Positions 32,290-43,168 of a DNA stretch of 64,000 bases are shown here, one piece after another. This stretch comes from Bradyrhizobium tropiciagri (GTDB lineage Bacteria > Pseudomonadota > Alphaproteobacteria > Rhizobiales > Xanthobacteraceae), in contig NZ_JAFCKF010000008.1 in assembly GCF_018130545.1 (NCBI RefSeq), positions 186,001-250,000 on the forward strand, read 5' to 3'. Position 1 is the stretch's first letter. Every line of letters starts with the position of its first letter. The notes beneath the pieces were generated by a model. It did no database searches. It was not told where the DNA came from and worked only from the letters and a program-made list of their open reading frames with translations. Both the position numbers and the translations under genes were made by a program.

Positions 32290-34647
32290 GTGTCGCACAC
32301 ATTTCGTTTTGCGATCCTTCTCGCCCTCACTTTGTTCGTCGCTCCCGCGCTGGCGCAGCCGGCCGCCAAGCCGGCGCCGCCGCAACCCGGTACCAGCGAC
32401 ACGTTGACGCCGGAGCAGGCGAAGCGCGCGCTCGAGACGCTGCAGGACGATAAGAAGCGTGGCGAGATCATCAACACGCTGCGCGCCATCGCCAAGGCCT
32501 CGCCGCAGGCTGCTGCTCAGCCGGCGGCTGCGGAGCCGGCGCCCGAGCAGCATTCGCCGATCCCGCTCACCGCCGACAGCCTCGGCGCGCAACTCCTGCT
32601 GATGGTGTCCGAGCAGGTCGGCGAGATGTCGCGCGAAGTCGCCGACGTCGCGCGCACGCTGACGCATTTCCCGGCGTTCTATTACTGGTTCGTGCGCACC
32701 GCCAACGATCCGGAGGCCTATGGCCTCTTGATCGATATCGCCTGGAAGCTGGCACTGGTGTTCGGCTGCGCGCTGGCTGCCGAATGGGTGGTGTTCCGTC
32801 TGATCAAGCGGCCGGTCGCGTTCCTCGAGGCGCGGCTGCCGCAGACCGCGCGCACGCCGGTGCAGACGCTGGCGATCGCCGATCCGCCGTCGTCGGTTAC
32901 CGACGTCACTCCGGAGCCGGAATTGCATCGGCACCGGCTCAGCCTGGCGAGGGCCTGGCAGTCGCTGGTGCGCCTGCCTTTCGTGCTCGGCCGGCTGCTG
33001 CTCGAATTGCTGCCGGTCGTCGTGTTCGGCGGCATCGCCACCGCGCTGCTCGGTACCGAGATCGGCGATCAGTCGACCACGCGGCTGGTGATCCTCGCCG
33101 TCGTCAACGCCTATGTGTTCTCGCGCGTCCTGATCTGCGCGGTGCGCGCGCTGGCAGGGCCGTTTGGCCTGTTCCGTGTCCGTGCCGAGACCGCGGCCTA
33201 TATCGAGATCTGGGCGCGCCGCATCGTTGCCGTCGGCGTCTCCGGCATCGCCTTTGCCAATGTCGCGCTGCTGCTCGGGCTGCATCGCGCCGGCTATGCC
33301 GCGCTGCTGCGGCTGGTGATGCTGGTGGTGCATCTCTTCGTCGTCGTCATCATCCTGCAGTGCCGCCGCCAGGTCGCCGACGTCATCCGCGCGCCGGCCG
33401 ATCGCACCGGGCTTGCGGCGCGGACGCGCAACCGTCTCGCCGGGCTCTGGCATGTGCTGGCGATCGGGCTCGATCTCGCGCTATGGGCGGTGTGGGCGCT
33501 CAACATCCGCAACGGCTATTCGCTGCTGCTGCAATATTTCGTCGGCACCGTCGCGGTGCTCCTGGTCACCCGCCTCGTCACCATGGTGGTGCTCGGCCTG
33601 ATCGATCGCGGCTTCCGCATCAGCCCGGAGCTGATGCAGCGCTTCCCCGGCCTGGAAACCCGCGCCAACCGCTATCTGCCGCTGTTGCGCAAGGTGGTCA
33701 CGGCGGTGATTGCCCTGATCGGCTTCATCGCGCTGCTGGAAGTGTGGGGCGTCGACGCCATCGTCTGGTTCTATGGCGGCCAGATCGGCTCGCGCCTGAT
33801 CTCGGCGCTGGTGACGATCGGCATTGCCGCGCTCGCCGCGGCCGTGATCTGGGAAGTCGCCAATGCGCTGATGGACCGCCAGATCGACACGCTGTCGCGC
33901 GAGGGGCATTATGCCCGCGCCGCGCGGCTGCGCACCTTCCAGCCGATGCTGCGCACCGCGCTGCTCTGCATGATCGTCGCGGTGGTCGGGCTCACTGCGC
34001 TGAGCGAGATCGGCGTCAACGTCGCGCCGCTGCTCGCCGGTGCCGGCATCGTCGGCATCGCGATCGGCTTCGGCTCGCAGAAGCTGGTTCAGGATCTGAT
34101 CACCGGACTGTTCCTGCTGCTTGAGAACACCGTGCAGGTCGGTGACACCGTCACGGTGTCCGGCCTCTCGGGCGTGGTCGAGAACGTCTCGATCCGCACC
34201 ATGCGGCTGCGCGCCGGCGACGGCTCGGTACACATCGTGCCGTTCAGCGCGGTGACCACGATCACCAATGCCAGCCGCGGCGCCGGCAACGCGGCGGTCA
34301 GCGTCAACGTGTCCTACAAGGAGGACACCGACCGCGCCGGCGAGGTGCTGAAGGACATCGTCGCGCAGATGCGCCAGGAGACGGCGTATCGCGCATTCAT
34401 ACGCGGCGACCTCGAATTGTGGGGCGTCGACAAGGTCGACGGCTCGGTCGTGACCATCGTCGGCCAGATCCGCTGTACCGATAGCGGCCGCTGGTCGGTG
34501 CAGCGCGAGTTCAACCGCCGCATGAAGCGGCGCTTCCAGGAGGAAGGCATCGAGATCGCCTCGATGGGCCAGACCATCCTGATGCAGCTCCCGCCGCCGT
34601 CGGAGCCTGACAGCAACAACGCGATGCCGCGCCGCGCGGCGGGGTGA
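32290..34647 (+). CDS. Large MscS-type mechanosensitive channel (YbiO-like)
   Basis: A 785-residue inner-membrane protein starting at a GTG with GAGG upstream. It has a signal peptide (ILLALTLFVAPALAQ), a Pro/Ala-rich periplasmic part, about eight hydrophobic segments between residues 140 and 560, then the MscS pore and beta domain: VAPLLAGAGIVGIAIGFGSQKLVQDLITGLFLLLENTVQVGD. This length and layout fit YbiO-type channels. It should gate under membrane tension in osmotic downshock. A second, smaller MscS homologue lies at 51305-52621 and mscL at 23372, so this window alone carries three mechanosensitive channels. Confidence 0.93.
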   Translation: MSHTFRFAILLALTLFVAPALAQPAAKPAPPQPGTSDTLTPEQAKRALETLQDDKKRGEIINTLRAIAKASPQAAAQPAAAEPAPEQHSPIPLTADSLGAQLLLMVSEQVGEMSREVADVARTLTHFPAFYYWFVRTANDPEAYGLLIDIAWKLALVFGCALAAEWVVFRLIKRPVAFLEARLPQTARTPVQTLAIADPPSSVTDVTPEPELHRHRLSLARAWQSLVRLPFVLGRLLLELLPVVVFGGIATALLGTEIGDQSTTRLVILAVVNAYVFSRVLICAVRALAGPFGLFRVRAETAAYIEIWARRIVAVGVSGIAFANVALLLGLHRAGYAALLRLVMLVVHLFVVVIILQCRRQVADVIRAPADRTGLAARTRNRLAGLWHVLAIGLDLALWAVWALNIRNGYSLLLQYFVGTVAVLLVTRLVTMVVLGLIDRGFRISPELMQRFPGLETRANRYLPLLRKVVTAVIALIGFIALLEVWGVDAIVWFYGGQIGSRLISALVTIGIAALAAAVIWEVANALMDRQIDTLSREGHYARAARLRTFQPMLRTALLCMIVAVVGLTALSEIGVNVAPLLAGAGIVGIAIGFGSQKLVQDLITGLFLLLENTVQVGDTVTVSGLSGVVENVSIRTMRLRAGDGSVHIVPFSAVTTITNASRGAGNAAVSVNVSYKEDTDRAGEVLKDIVAQMRQETAYRAFIRGDLELWGVDKVDGSVVTIVGQIRCTDSGRWSVQREFNRRMKRRFQEEGIEIASMGQTILMQLPPPSEPDSNNAMPRRAAG

Positions 34648-34661
34648 TCGGTCGGCCCACT

Positions 34662-34810
34662 TCACCTCGCCCCGCTTGCGGGGAGAGGTCGAATTCGAGC
34701 GAAGCTCGAATTCGGGTGAGGGGGAGTCTCCGCAAACACAGCCGTCACAGAATGTGCGGAGGCAGCCCCTCACCCCAACCCTCTCCCCGTAAGAACGGGG
34801 AGAGGGAGTA
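34662..34810. repeat. Composite palindromic repeat downstream of the MscS-type gene
   Basis: Several nested hairpins: CCCCGC-tt-GCGGGG at 34670-34683, GAATTCGAGC-gaa-GCTCGAATTC at 34691-34713, GGGTGAGGGG at 34714-34723 pairing with CCCCTCACCC at 34766-34775, and CTCTCCCCGT-aaga-ACGGGGAGAG at 34781-34804. This is a widespread dispersed repeat type in Bradyrhizobium-like genomes and may also terminate transcription of the channel gene. The remaining bases to 35059 hold no recognised feature apart from the ribosome site of the next gene. Confidence 0.8.
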
Positions 34811-35059
34811 GATTGGCTACGACGCTATCGCCGCGTCTCACTGCTGCGACACGTCTCGCGACGGTGAGACGGTCGCCGCGCTCATGAGCCTGGCGATCGG
34901 CCGCAGCCGGCCGAAATCCGGCCGTTCGCTTCCATTCCCTGCGATTTCCTCTCTGGCGCAGCGCTTGTCGACGCTGGCACAGCGCTTGCTCAAAGCACGT
35001 GCGAATGCGCGGCAAGACGCATTGCATGACTGAACCCAACGCGAAGGAAGGAAACGCAC

Positions 35060-36160
35060 ATGGAGCTTGGCTATTTCACCATGCCCTCGCACCCGCCGGA
35101 GTGCGGATTGAAGGAGGGCCACGACTGGGACCTGCAGACGCTGCGCTGGCTCGACGAGCTCGGCTATCAGGAAGCCTGGATCGGCGAGCATCACACCGCG
35201 CCCTGGGAGCCGCACCCGTCGCCCGATCTGCTGGTGGCGCAGGCGCTGCTGCAGACCAAGAATCTGCGCATCGGCCCCGGCGGCTTCCTGCTGCCGTATC
35301 ATCACCCGGCGGAGCTCGCCAACCGCGTCGCGATGCTCGACCATCTCTCGAACGGACGCTTGAACTTCGGCGTCGCAGCCTCTGGCCTGCCGAGCGACTG
35401 GGCGATGTTCAATGTCGACGGCATGTCAGGGCAAAACCGCGACATGACCCGTGAGGCGCTCGAGATTATCCTGAAGATGTGGTCGGAGCCTGGACCCTGG
35501 ACCCACAAGGGCAAGTTCTGGACGGTGTCGAAGCCGGACACGATGTTCGACTTCCTCAAGCCGCATATCAAGCCGTTGCAGGGCCCGCATCCGCCGATCG
35601 GCGTTGCCGGCCTGTCGAAGAATTCCGACACGCTGAAGCTCGCCGGCGAGCGCGGCTTCATCCCGATGAGCCTCAACCTCAACCCGGCCTATGTCGGCAG
35701 TCACTGGGAGTCGGTCGAGGCCGGCGCCGCCAAGACCGGCCGCAAGCCGAGCCGCAGGGATTGGCGGCTGGTGCGCGAGGTGTTCGTGGCGGATACCGAT
35801 GAGGAGGCATGGAGGCTCTCGACCGGCGACATGATGGGCCGGATGATGGGCGAGTACTTCCTGCCGCTGCTCGGTCATTTCGGCTTCAAGGACTATCTGA
35901 AGCACGCACCCGATGTGCCCGACAGCGACGTCACCGTCGAATATTGCGCACGCCGGAATTGGATCGTCGGCTCGCCCGCGACGGTCACCGAGAAGATCGA
36001 GAAGATCTACCGGGAGGTCGGCGGCTTCGGCGTGCTCTGCGTGTTCGGCTTCGACTACAAGCACAAGCCGGAGGCCTGGCACAACTCGTTACGGCTGCTG
36101 AAGCAGGAGGTGATGCCCCGGCTCAAGCACCTCGGCGCGGAGTTCGAGAAGGCCGCATGA
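35060..36160 (+). CDS. Luciferase-like (LLM) flavin-dependent monooxygenase
   Basis: A 366-residue protein of the bacterial luciferase-like family. MELGYFTMPSHPPE, YQEAWIGEHHTAPWEPHPSP, FLLPYHHPAELANRVAMLDHLSNGRLNFGVAAS and the C-terminal GSPATVTEKIEKIYREVGGFG are the family blocks, closest in style to limonene-monooxygenase-like members. These enzymes use FMNH2 and oxygen. A flavin reductase gene follows 78 bases downstream and would supply reduced flavin, so the two form a two-component monooxygenase. The substrate is unknown. Confidence 0.92.
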   Translation: MELGYFTMPSHPPECGLKEGHDWDLQTLRWLDELGYQEAWIGEHHTAPWEPHPSPDLLVAQALLQTKNLRIGPGGFLLPYHHPAELANRVAMLDHLSNGRLNFGVAASGLPSDWAMFNVDGMSGQNRDMTREALEIILKMWSEPGPWTHKGKFWTVSKPDTMFDFLKPHIKPLQGPHPPIGVAGLSKNSDTLKLAGERGFIPMSLNLNPAYVGSHWESVEAGAAKTGRKPSRRDWRLVREVFVADTDEEAWRLSTGDMMGRMMGEYFLPLLGHFGFKDYLKHAPDVPDSDVTVEYCARRNWIVGSPATVTEKIEKIYREVGGFGVLCVFGFDYKHKPEAWHNSLRLLKQEVMPRLKHLGAEFEKAA

Positions 36161-36238
36161 CAGCTGCGCGGGGTGCGGGGCTTGCCTCGCACCCCCCGTT
36201 GCATATCTTAAACGGAGTTTCCTGACGGGGTTTGCGGC

Positions 36239-36793
36239 ATGACGGTCGACGCACAGAGTTTCAAGCAGGCGATGCGCCATTGCGCCGGCGCGGTCGCGCT
36301 GGTGACGGTCGGCTCGGAGACCGGGCAGCGCACCGGCTTGACCGTGACCTCGGCCTGCTCGCTGTCGGACAACCCGCCGTCGGTGCTGGTCTGCGTTAAC
36401 CGTAATGCCAGCGCGCATGAGCGCATCCGCGCCGAGCGCCATTTCGTCATCAACTTCCTGAACGAGGACCACGCGCTTCTGGCGCTGACCTTCTCCGGCC
36501 AGAAGGGCGTCAACGGCGACGACCGGTTTGCGTTTGGGCGCTGGACCACCGGCGCGACCGGCGCCCCGGTGCTGGAGGATGCCGTTGCGGCGTTCGACTG
36601 CGTGCTGAGCCAGGAGCTCGAGACCAAGACCCATTCGATCTTCATCGGCGAGGTGCAGCACGTCCGCGCCGCGACCACGGTCGATCCGCTGATCTATCTG
36701 CGCTCCGGCTTCCAGAGCGTGCGCAACATCCACGATCCGATCACGCTCGGAGACGTCGACGCGCGCCGCGTCAGCTGGAACGAGTTTTCGTAG
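36239..36793 (+). CDS. Flavin reductase family protein
   Basis: A 184-residue flavin reductase of the FMN-binding split-barrel type (PF01613): FKQAMRHCAGAVALVTVGS, GLTVTSACSLSDNPPSVLVCVNRN, HFVINFLNEDHALLALTFSG and VDPLIYLRSGF are the usual blocks. It reduces FMN or FAD with NAD(P)H for the monooxygenase encoded just upstream. A short degenerate copy of part of this gene type is found at 39888-39951. Confidence 0.93.
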   Translation: MTVDAQSFKQAMRHCAGAVALVTVGSETGQRTGLTVTSACSLSDNPPSVLVCVNRNASAHERIRAERHFVINFLNEDHALLALTFSGQKGVNGDDRFAFGRWTTGATGAPVLEDAVAAFDCVLSQELETKTHSIFIGEVQHVRAATTVDPLIYLRSGFQSVRNIHDPITLGDVDARRVSWNEFS

Positions 36794-37001
36794 AGCGGTT
36801 GACGGGCAGCACGTCAGCTCAAGTCAATCAGCACTGCTGACCAATCCCGATCAATTTGACGAACGCGCCGGAAGCGTGAGCGGCATGGTATAAGCGTTCG
36901 TCCACACGCCGATCAGTCGGCGCGCTCGTCGCGCTTGACGGGAGCAACCGGAAAAACAAGCGCGTCCCAGAATCTCTCGTCATCGACAAGGGAGACACGT
37001 C

Positions 37002-37757
37002 ATGAAGATCGTTGTGATCGGCGGCACCGGACTGATCGGCTCGAAGACAACGGCCATTCTGCACCAACGCGGCCACGACGTGGTCGCCGCCTCGCCCAAG
37101 AGCGGCGTCAACACCATCACAGGTGAGGGATTGAAGCAGGCCGTGGCCGGCGCGTCGGTCGTGATCGACCTCGCCAATTCGCCGTCGTTCGAGAACAAGG
37201 CGGTGATGGAGTTCTTCGAAACCTCCGGCCGTAACCTGCTGGCGGCTGAGCAGCCGGCCGGTATCAAGCACCATGTCGCGCTGTCGATCGTCGGTACCGA
37301 CCGCACGCCCGAGAACGGCTATTTCCTCGCCAAAGTGGCGCAGGAGAAACTGATCAAGGCGTCCGGCATTCCCTACACCATCATCCGTGCGACGCAGTTC
37401 ATGGAATTCGTCGGCGCCATCGCCGATGCGAGTGTGGTCGGAAACACGATCCGGCTTTCGCCTGGCTTGTTCCAGCCGATCGCGGCGGAGGACGTGTCCG
37501 CGTTCGTCGCCGATATCGCGCTCGAGCCGCCGCGCAACGGCATCGTCGAGATCGCAGGTCCCGATCGTGCGCCGTTCAACGAGATCGTCGCCGGCTACCT
37601 GAAAGCAAAGGGCGACGCGCGTGAGGTCGTGAAAGACCCGGACGCGCTGTACTGGGGCGGCCGCGTCGAGGAGCATTCGCTGGTGCCATTGGGCGAGGCG
37701 CTGATCGGCCGTATCGATCTGAACGAATGGCTGCGCCGCTCGCGGTCCGCAGCCTGA
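37002..37757 (+). CDS. NAD(P)-binding protein of the atypical SDR / NmrA type
   Basis: A 251-residue protein with an N-terminal Rossmann motif VVIGGTGLIGSKTTAIL and the pattern of atypical short-chain dehydrogenases: SVVIDLANSPSFE, GIKHHVALSIVGTDRTPENGY, then IPYTIIRATQFMEF. The classical YxxxK catalytic pair is only loosely matched, so it may be a redox-sensing or quinone-oxidoreductase-like protein. A ribosome site GGGAGA precedes the ATG. It follows the monooxygenase pair on the same strand after a 208-base gap and probably has its own promoter. Confidence 0.88.
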   Translation: MKIVVIGGTGLIGSKTTAILHQRGHDVVAASPKSGVNTITGEGLKQAVAGASVVIDLANSPSFENKAVMEFFETSGRNLLAAEQPAGIKHHVALSIVGTDRTPENGYFLAKVAQEKLIKASGIPYTIIRATQFMEFVGAIADASVVGNTIRLSPGLFQPIAAEDVSAFVADIALEPPRNGIVEIAGPDRAPFNEIVAGYLKAKGDAREVVKDPDALYWGGRVEEHSLVPLGEALIGRIDLNEWLRRSRSAA

Positions 37758-37779
37758 CTGAAAAGCCTGATAGCAATTT

Positions 37780-38187
37780 CTATTTGAGCCACACCAGCAG
37801 CGGCACGGGCGCGCGGCCTTCGCAGGACAGCGTGCCCTCGTAATTGCGCGTCTTGCGGGCGCTGTAGGTGCAGGGCGCGCCGTCCAGCACCAGCTCGGCC
37901 GTGACCTGCGCATCTGCCCCCGAGATTTGCAGCTTGATCTCGCCGGCGCGTTCCTCCGGCCCATCCTGCGTGCAGATTCCGACATGCTTCATCTTGAGCG
38001 GTCCGGAGAATTGCTTGCGCGCGTCCGGTCCGCTTTCGGTGAGATGTCCGGTCAGCTCCCATTCGCCGAGTACACCGGCCTGACCAAGGATCTCCATCGC
38101 ACTGAGCGGCGGCGTCTGGCAGAGCCACAGCGCAACGGCGCCGAGCGAGACGGCCGCGCCGTTGCGCCATGTTATCCGCGCTATCAC
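37780..38187 (-). CDS. Small exported protein of unknown function
   Basis: A 135-residue protein with a signal peptide (AAVSLGAVALWLCQTPPLSA). The mature part has three cysteines (VGICTQDG, APCTYS, LSCEGR) and beta-strand-like segments (WELTGHLTESG, FSGPLKMKHVG, VTAELVLDG), possibly a small beta-barrel. No family is recognised. Its start overlaps the stop of the TPR gene by 4 bases, so the two are co-translated and perhaps act together in the periplasm. Confidence 0.7.
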   Translation of the reverse strand: MIARITWRNGAAVSLGAVALWLCQTPPLSAMEILGQAGVLGEWELTGHLTESGPDARKQFSGPLKMKHVGICTQDGPEERAGEIKLQISGADAQVTAELVLDGAPCTYSARKTRNYEGTLSCEGRAPVPLLVWLK

Positions 38188-39767
38188 AGCTTGCTTCCGG
38201 TTGTCTGTCGCAATTCCATCAGCTCCGGCCGTGACAGATCGGAATCCGCTGTGAGCCGGGCGATCTGTGCTGCGCAGTCCTGGGTCTTGGCCTGATCGCC
38301 GGCCGCCTTGGCGCTCTTCATCATCCCCATATAGGCCGCCAGCCGGTTGGGCTCCTTCTTGAGCACGGCCTCATAGGCGGCGAGTGCGTCGGCGGCCTTG
38401 CCGCGATCGAGCAGCATCGCCGCGTAGAGCTCGCGCGCCGGCGCCAGCGGTCCGGGGGTTACGGGATGCTTCTCGGTCTTGTCTTCGGCTTCCGCGGCGG
38501 CGTTCATCGCGCCGAGCGCCTCGTCGTACTTGGCTTCGGCGTACAGCACCCAGGCGCTCGCGATCTGCCGCTGAATGTCGACGATATTGGACCAGTAGGC
38601 ATCCTTTACGTCTTTCAGCTTGTCGCGCAGCTCGACGAGCTTGGCGATATCTGGCTTGGCGGCCGCCGGGTCACCGGAGCGCGCGGCGCCGACCGCGCGG
38701 GCGAAATAGGTGATGGCATCGGCATAGGCGTATTTGGTCGGATGCACTTCAAGCGCAGCGGCTCCCTTCCAGTCGCCGCGTTCGAACACATAGCGGGCCT
38801 GGCTTGCCGCCACCGCGAAGGGGCCAGCGAACCGATCCTGCTTGAACTGGAGCTGGCCGAGCTCGTCGACCACTGCCCGCGCCTCCTTGTCCTGGCCGAG
38901 CTGGAGATAGGCATAGACCAAATAGTCCATCGCGTGCGCCTGGTCCTGCTGTTCGCCGTCTGCCTTGGCGATGCGCGCGGATTCCTTGTTGGAGGCGATC
39001 GATTCCTTCCAGTAGCCGACGCGCGTGAAGATGTGCGACGGCATGTGCTGGGCATGCGGCGCCTGTTCGGCGATCTTGGCATAGCGCATTGCCGCGGGGA
39101 GGCCCCTCGCGGCGAGCGCCGGGTAGTCGTAGAGATGGATCAGATAGTGGGCGATGCCCGGGTGCTCGGGCTGGCGCTTGAAGATCGGCTCGAGCAGCGC
39201 CGCGCCTTTCAGCTGATTGGCATAGGTCTTGTCGGATGGCGACGCCGCGACATTGAGCGTGATCGCATAGGCGATCTGTGCCTCGTCATCGTCGGCATAG
39301 TGCGTCGCGACCTGCTCTTCGGCTGCGAGGAAGCGCTTCACCCGGGTGCGGTGATCGACCTTGTCATAGTCGACATACATCGCGGCGATCGCATCGATAT
39401 ATTCGCGCTCGCGCGGCGTGCCGGCATTCAGTGCCTGGCCTTTCTTCACGGCCTCAAGGCCGAGCGGAAGGTTTTCGGGTGGCGGCGGCCCGTGCGGATT
39501 GTAGAGATAGCTGAGTGCGATCCCCCAATAGGCGATGGCGCATTGCGGGTCGGCCTCGAGCACCTCCTCGAAGGTGCGTCGCGATGCGCTGTACCAGAAC
39601 GAATGCTGATACAGCATGCCGCGATCGAACAGCTCCTGTGCCTCAGGCTTGCAGGATGTTGCAAAATGAACTTTGCCCAATCGTTGTTCGATCGAATCCG
39701 AGGCGGCAGGCTGCGAAATGGTCGCGGCAACCAGGCCAACGACCACAGCGAGGGGAAACCGTGTCAT
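38184..39767 (-). CDS. Exported TPR-like protein
   Basis: A 527-residue protein with a signal peptide (RFPLAVVVGLVAATISQPAAS). The first part reads HFATSCKPEAQELFDRGMLYQHSFWYSASRRTFEEVLEADPQCAIAYWGIAL split over adjacent helices, typical of a family of periplasmic TPR proteins in Proteobacteria, with more TPR-like helices to the end (ARELYAAMLLDRGKAADALAAYEAVLKKEPNRLAAYMG). It probably scaffolds other proteins; no enzyme motif is seen. The ATG at 39767 has GGAG upstream, and a longer frame to 39914 is unlikely because it lacks one. Confidence 0.8.
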   Translation of the reverse strand: MTRFPLAVVVGLVAATISQPAASDSIEQRLGKVHFATSCKPEAQELFDRGMLYQHSFWYSASRRTFEEVLEADPQCAIAYWGIALSYLYNPHGPPPPENLPLGLEAVKKGQALNAGTPREREYIDAIAAMYVDYDKVDHRTRVKRFLAAEEQVATHYADDDEAQIAYAITLNVAASPSDKTYANQLKGAALLEPIFKRQPEHPGIAHYLIHLYDYPALAARGLPAAMRYAKIAEQAPHAQHMPSHIFTRVGYWKESIASNKESARIAKADGEQQDQAHAMDYLVYAYLQLGQDKEARAVVDELGQLQFKQDRFAGPFAVAASQARYVFERGDWKGAAALEVHPTKYAYADAITYFARAVGAARSGDPAAAKPDIAKLVELRDKLKDVKDAYWSNIVDIQRQIASAWVLYAEAKYDEALGAMNAAAEAEDKTEKHPVTPGPLAPARELYAAMLLDRGKAADALAAYEAVLKKEPNRLAAYMGMMKSAKAAGDQAKTQDCAAQIARLTADSDLSRPELMELRQTTGSKL

Positions 39768-39887
39768 GGACCCGCTCCGTGGCGTTGAAGGCGAAAACCG
39801 TACGATACCACCTTTCCCGCGCGGCCGGAACAAGTCAGCCCTTCTTACGGGGTACCCACGTCCGAAGGCGTGTCCGAGCGGCGCGGC

Positions 39888-39951
39888 TCGCTTAGCCGTA
39901 ATGCCTGCGCGCACGAGCGATCCGCGCGGAGCGCGATCAACTTCCTGAAGC
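39888..39951 (+). pseudogene. Short relic of a flavin reductase gene
   Basis: This stretch aligns with 36394-36465 of the intact flavin reductase gene, sharing CCGTAATGCC, GCGCGCA, GAGCG, TCCGCGC, GAGCGC and ATCAACTTCCTGAA in order, with a few substitutions and about 10 missing bases. The reading frame is broken. It looks like the remnant of a second flavin reductase gene or a partial copy, now in the spacer between the TPR gene and the DapD homologue. Confidence 0.5.
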
Positions 39952-40037
39952 GGCTTGCTGCGGGCCCGTGATCCCCGGCGTCGCTCGCCGCAGGTGCTAC
40001 GGCCGCCGCCTATGTTGGGCCAGCATCGTCATTGCTC

Positions 40038-41024
40038 TCATGTGACAGCATGAAGAGCGGGGTTCAGGCTGCCCCAGGAAGTGTTGCGCGGAATCGCTTC
40101 GATCGCCCCTGTCTGCGAATGGCGTCGAAACAGAATGTTGGATTTGCCGGATAGCTCGAGCGCCTTGACGACCTCTCCCGAACGCTGGCGGACGAGCGTG
40201 CCGGCGGTGATGTAGCAACCGGCCTCGACAATACAATCGTCGCCAAGCGCGATGCCGGTGCCGGAATTGGCGCCGAGCAGACAGCGCTCGCCGATCGACA
40301 CGACCTGCTTGCCACCACCGGAAAGGGTGCCCATGATCGATGCGCCGCCGCCCACATCCGTGCCGTCGCCAACCACGACGCCCGCACTGATGCGTCCCTC
40401 CACCATCGAGGTCCCCAAAGTCCCGGCGTTGAAGTTGCAGAACCCCTCATGGAGCACGGTCGTTCCGTGTCCCAGATAAGCGCCCAGTCGCACACGGTTG
40501 GCATCGGCGATGCGGATGCCCTCCGGCACGACGTAGTCGGTCATGCGCGGCAGCTTGTCGATGCTGCGGACTTCCAGGGTGGAGGACGATGCGCGAGCGG
40601 CCCAGCGAAGCGCTTCAATCTGCTCGGGCAGGCAAGGCCCCATCGACGTCCAGGCAACATTTGCAAGGATGCCGAATAGTCCATCCAGATTGGCGCCGTG
40701 CGGCCGGATCAGGCGGTGGCTCAGGAGATGAAGGCGCAGATAGACATCGTGAGCATCTTGCGGAGGTTGCGCCAGATCCTCAATGACGGTCTTGACCGGG
40801 ATCACCGAAACTGCGCGGCGCGCATCCGTGTGCAAACACGCCGCTGCTCTCTGATCCAGGGCAGCGCCGGCCTGCTCGGCCGTGAGAACCGTTGACCCGG
40901 ATGGGCCGGCCGGCTTGCCGCGCCTCGGCGCCGGGAACCAGGTGTCAAGGACGGTGCCATTATCCGCGACTGTGGCCAGGCCATATCCTTCCGCGCCCGG
41001 CTGTTCGTGGTGTGCTTCATTCAC
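40038..41024 (-). CDS. dapD: Tetrahydrodipicolinate N-succinyltransferase, long actinobacterial-type DapD
   Basis: A 328-residue acyltransferase. The C-terminal half is a left-handed beta-helix of hexapeptide repeats, with NRVRLGAYLGHGTTVLHEGF, GTSMVEGRISAGVVVGDGTD, GASIMGTLSGGGKQVVSIG and CLLGANSGTGIALGDDC followed by ALELSGKSNILFRRHSQTGA. These blocks match the long DapD form of Mycobacterium and other Actinobacteria and not the roughly 280-residue form usual in Alphaproteobacteria. DapD succinylates tetrahydrodipicolinate in lysine / diaminopimelate synthesis. The genome probably has its own short DapD, so this may be an acquired paralogue with another acyl acceptor. It follows the AcoR-type gene on the same strand by 68 bases, downstream of nothing else. 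Confidence 0.82.
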   Translation of the reverse strand: MNEAHHEQPGAEGYGLATVADNGTVLDTWFPAPRRGKPAGPSGSTVLTAEQAGAALDQRAAACLHTDARRAVSVIPVKTVIEDLAQPPQDAHDVYLRLHLLSHRLIRPHGANLDGLFGILANVAWTSMGPCLPEQIEALRWAARASSSTLEVRSIDKLPRMTDYVVPEGIRIADANRVRLGAYLGHGTTVLHEGFCNFNAGTLGTSMVEGRISAGVVVGDGTDVGGGASIMGTLSGGGKQVVSIGERCLLGANSGTGIALGDDCIVEAGCYITAGTLVRQRSGEVVKALELSGKSNILFRRHSQTGAIEAIPRNTSWGSLNPALHAVT

Positions 41025-41091
41025 GTCGGATCATCCTTCCATTCGCGACCGGCATGCCATCTCGAAAAATGGCACGGCAACGCGTCGTCAG

Positions 41092-42957
<1,866 letters not shown>

Positions 42958-43069
42958 CCAGAGGTCTCCACCCTGTATTTTAGGCGAAGTCTGGCAGCCC
43001 ATGGCCGAATGTCAATTGGCCGACGGGGTCGCGGAGAGGGGACGTTGGGAGTGGGAAGACGGCTTTGGA

Positions 43070-43148
43070 GGGCGGATTAGCGAAGCGTAATCCGCCGTTC
43101 CGCGTGCGGGTCTGCGGCGGATGACGCCTTCGGCTAATCCGTCCTACG
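43070..43148. repeat. GGCGGATTA-type palindromic repeat
   Basis: GGCGGATTAGCGAAGCGTAA followed by TCCGCC forms one hairpin at 43071-43096 and a second, partly diverged arm (GGCGGATGACGCCTTCGGCTAATCCGTCC) ends at 43145. The same family occurs at 45213-45293. It lies between the divergent-facing ends of the AcoR-like start region and the DUF1254 gene stop. Confidence 0.85.
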
Positions 43149-43168
43149 AACCTGTGTCGTCGACGGCC

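Noticed and set aside
36856-36894. TTGACG and TATAAG upstream of the NAD(P)-binding protein gene as a sigma-70 promoter
   Set aside because: The spacing of 27 bases is too long for a functional -35/-10 pair.
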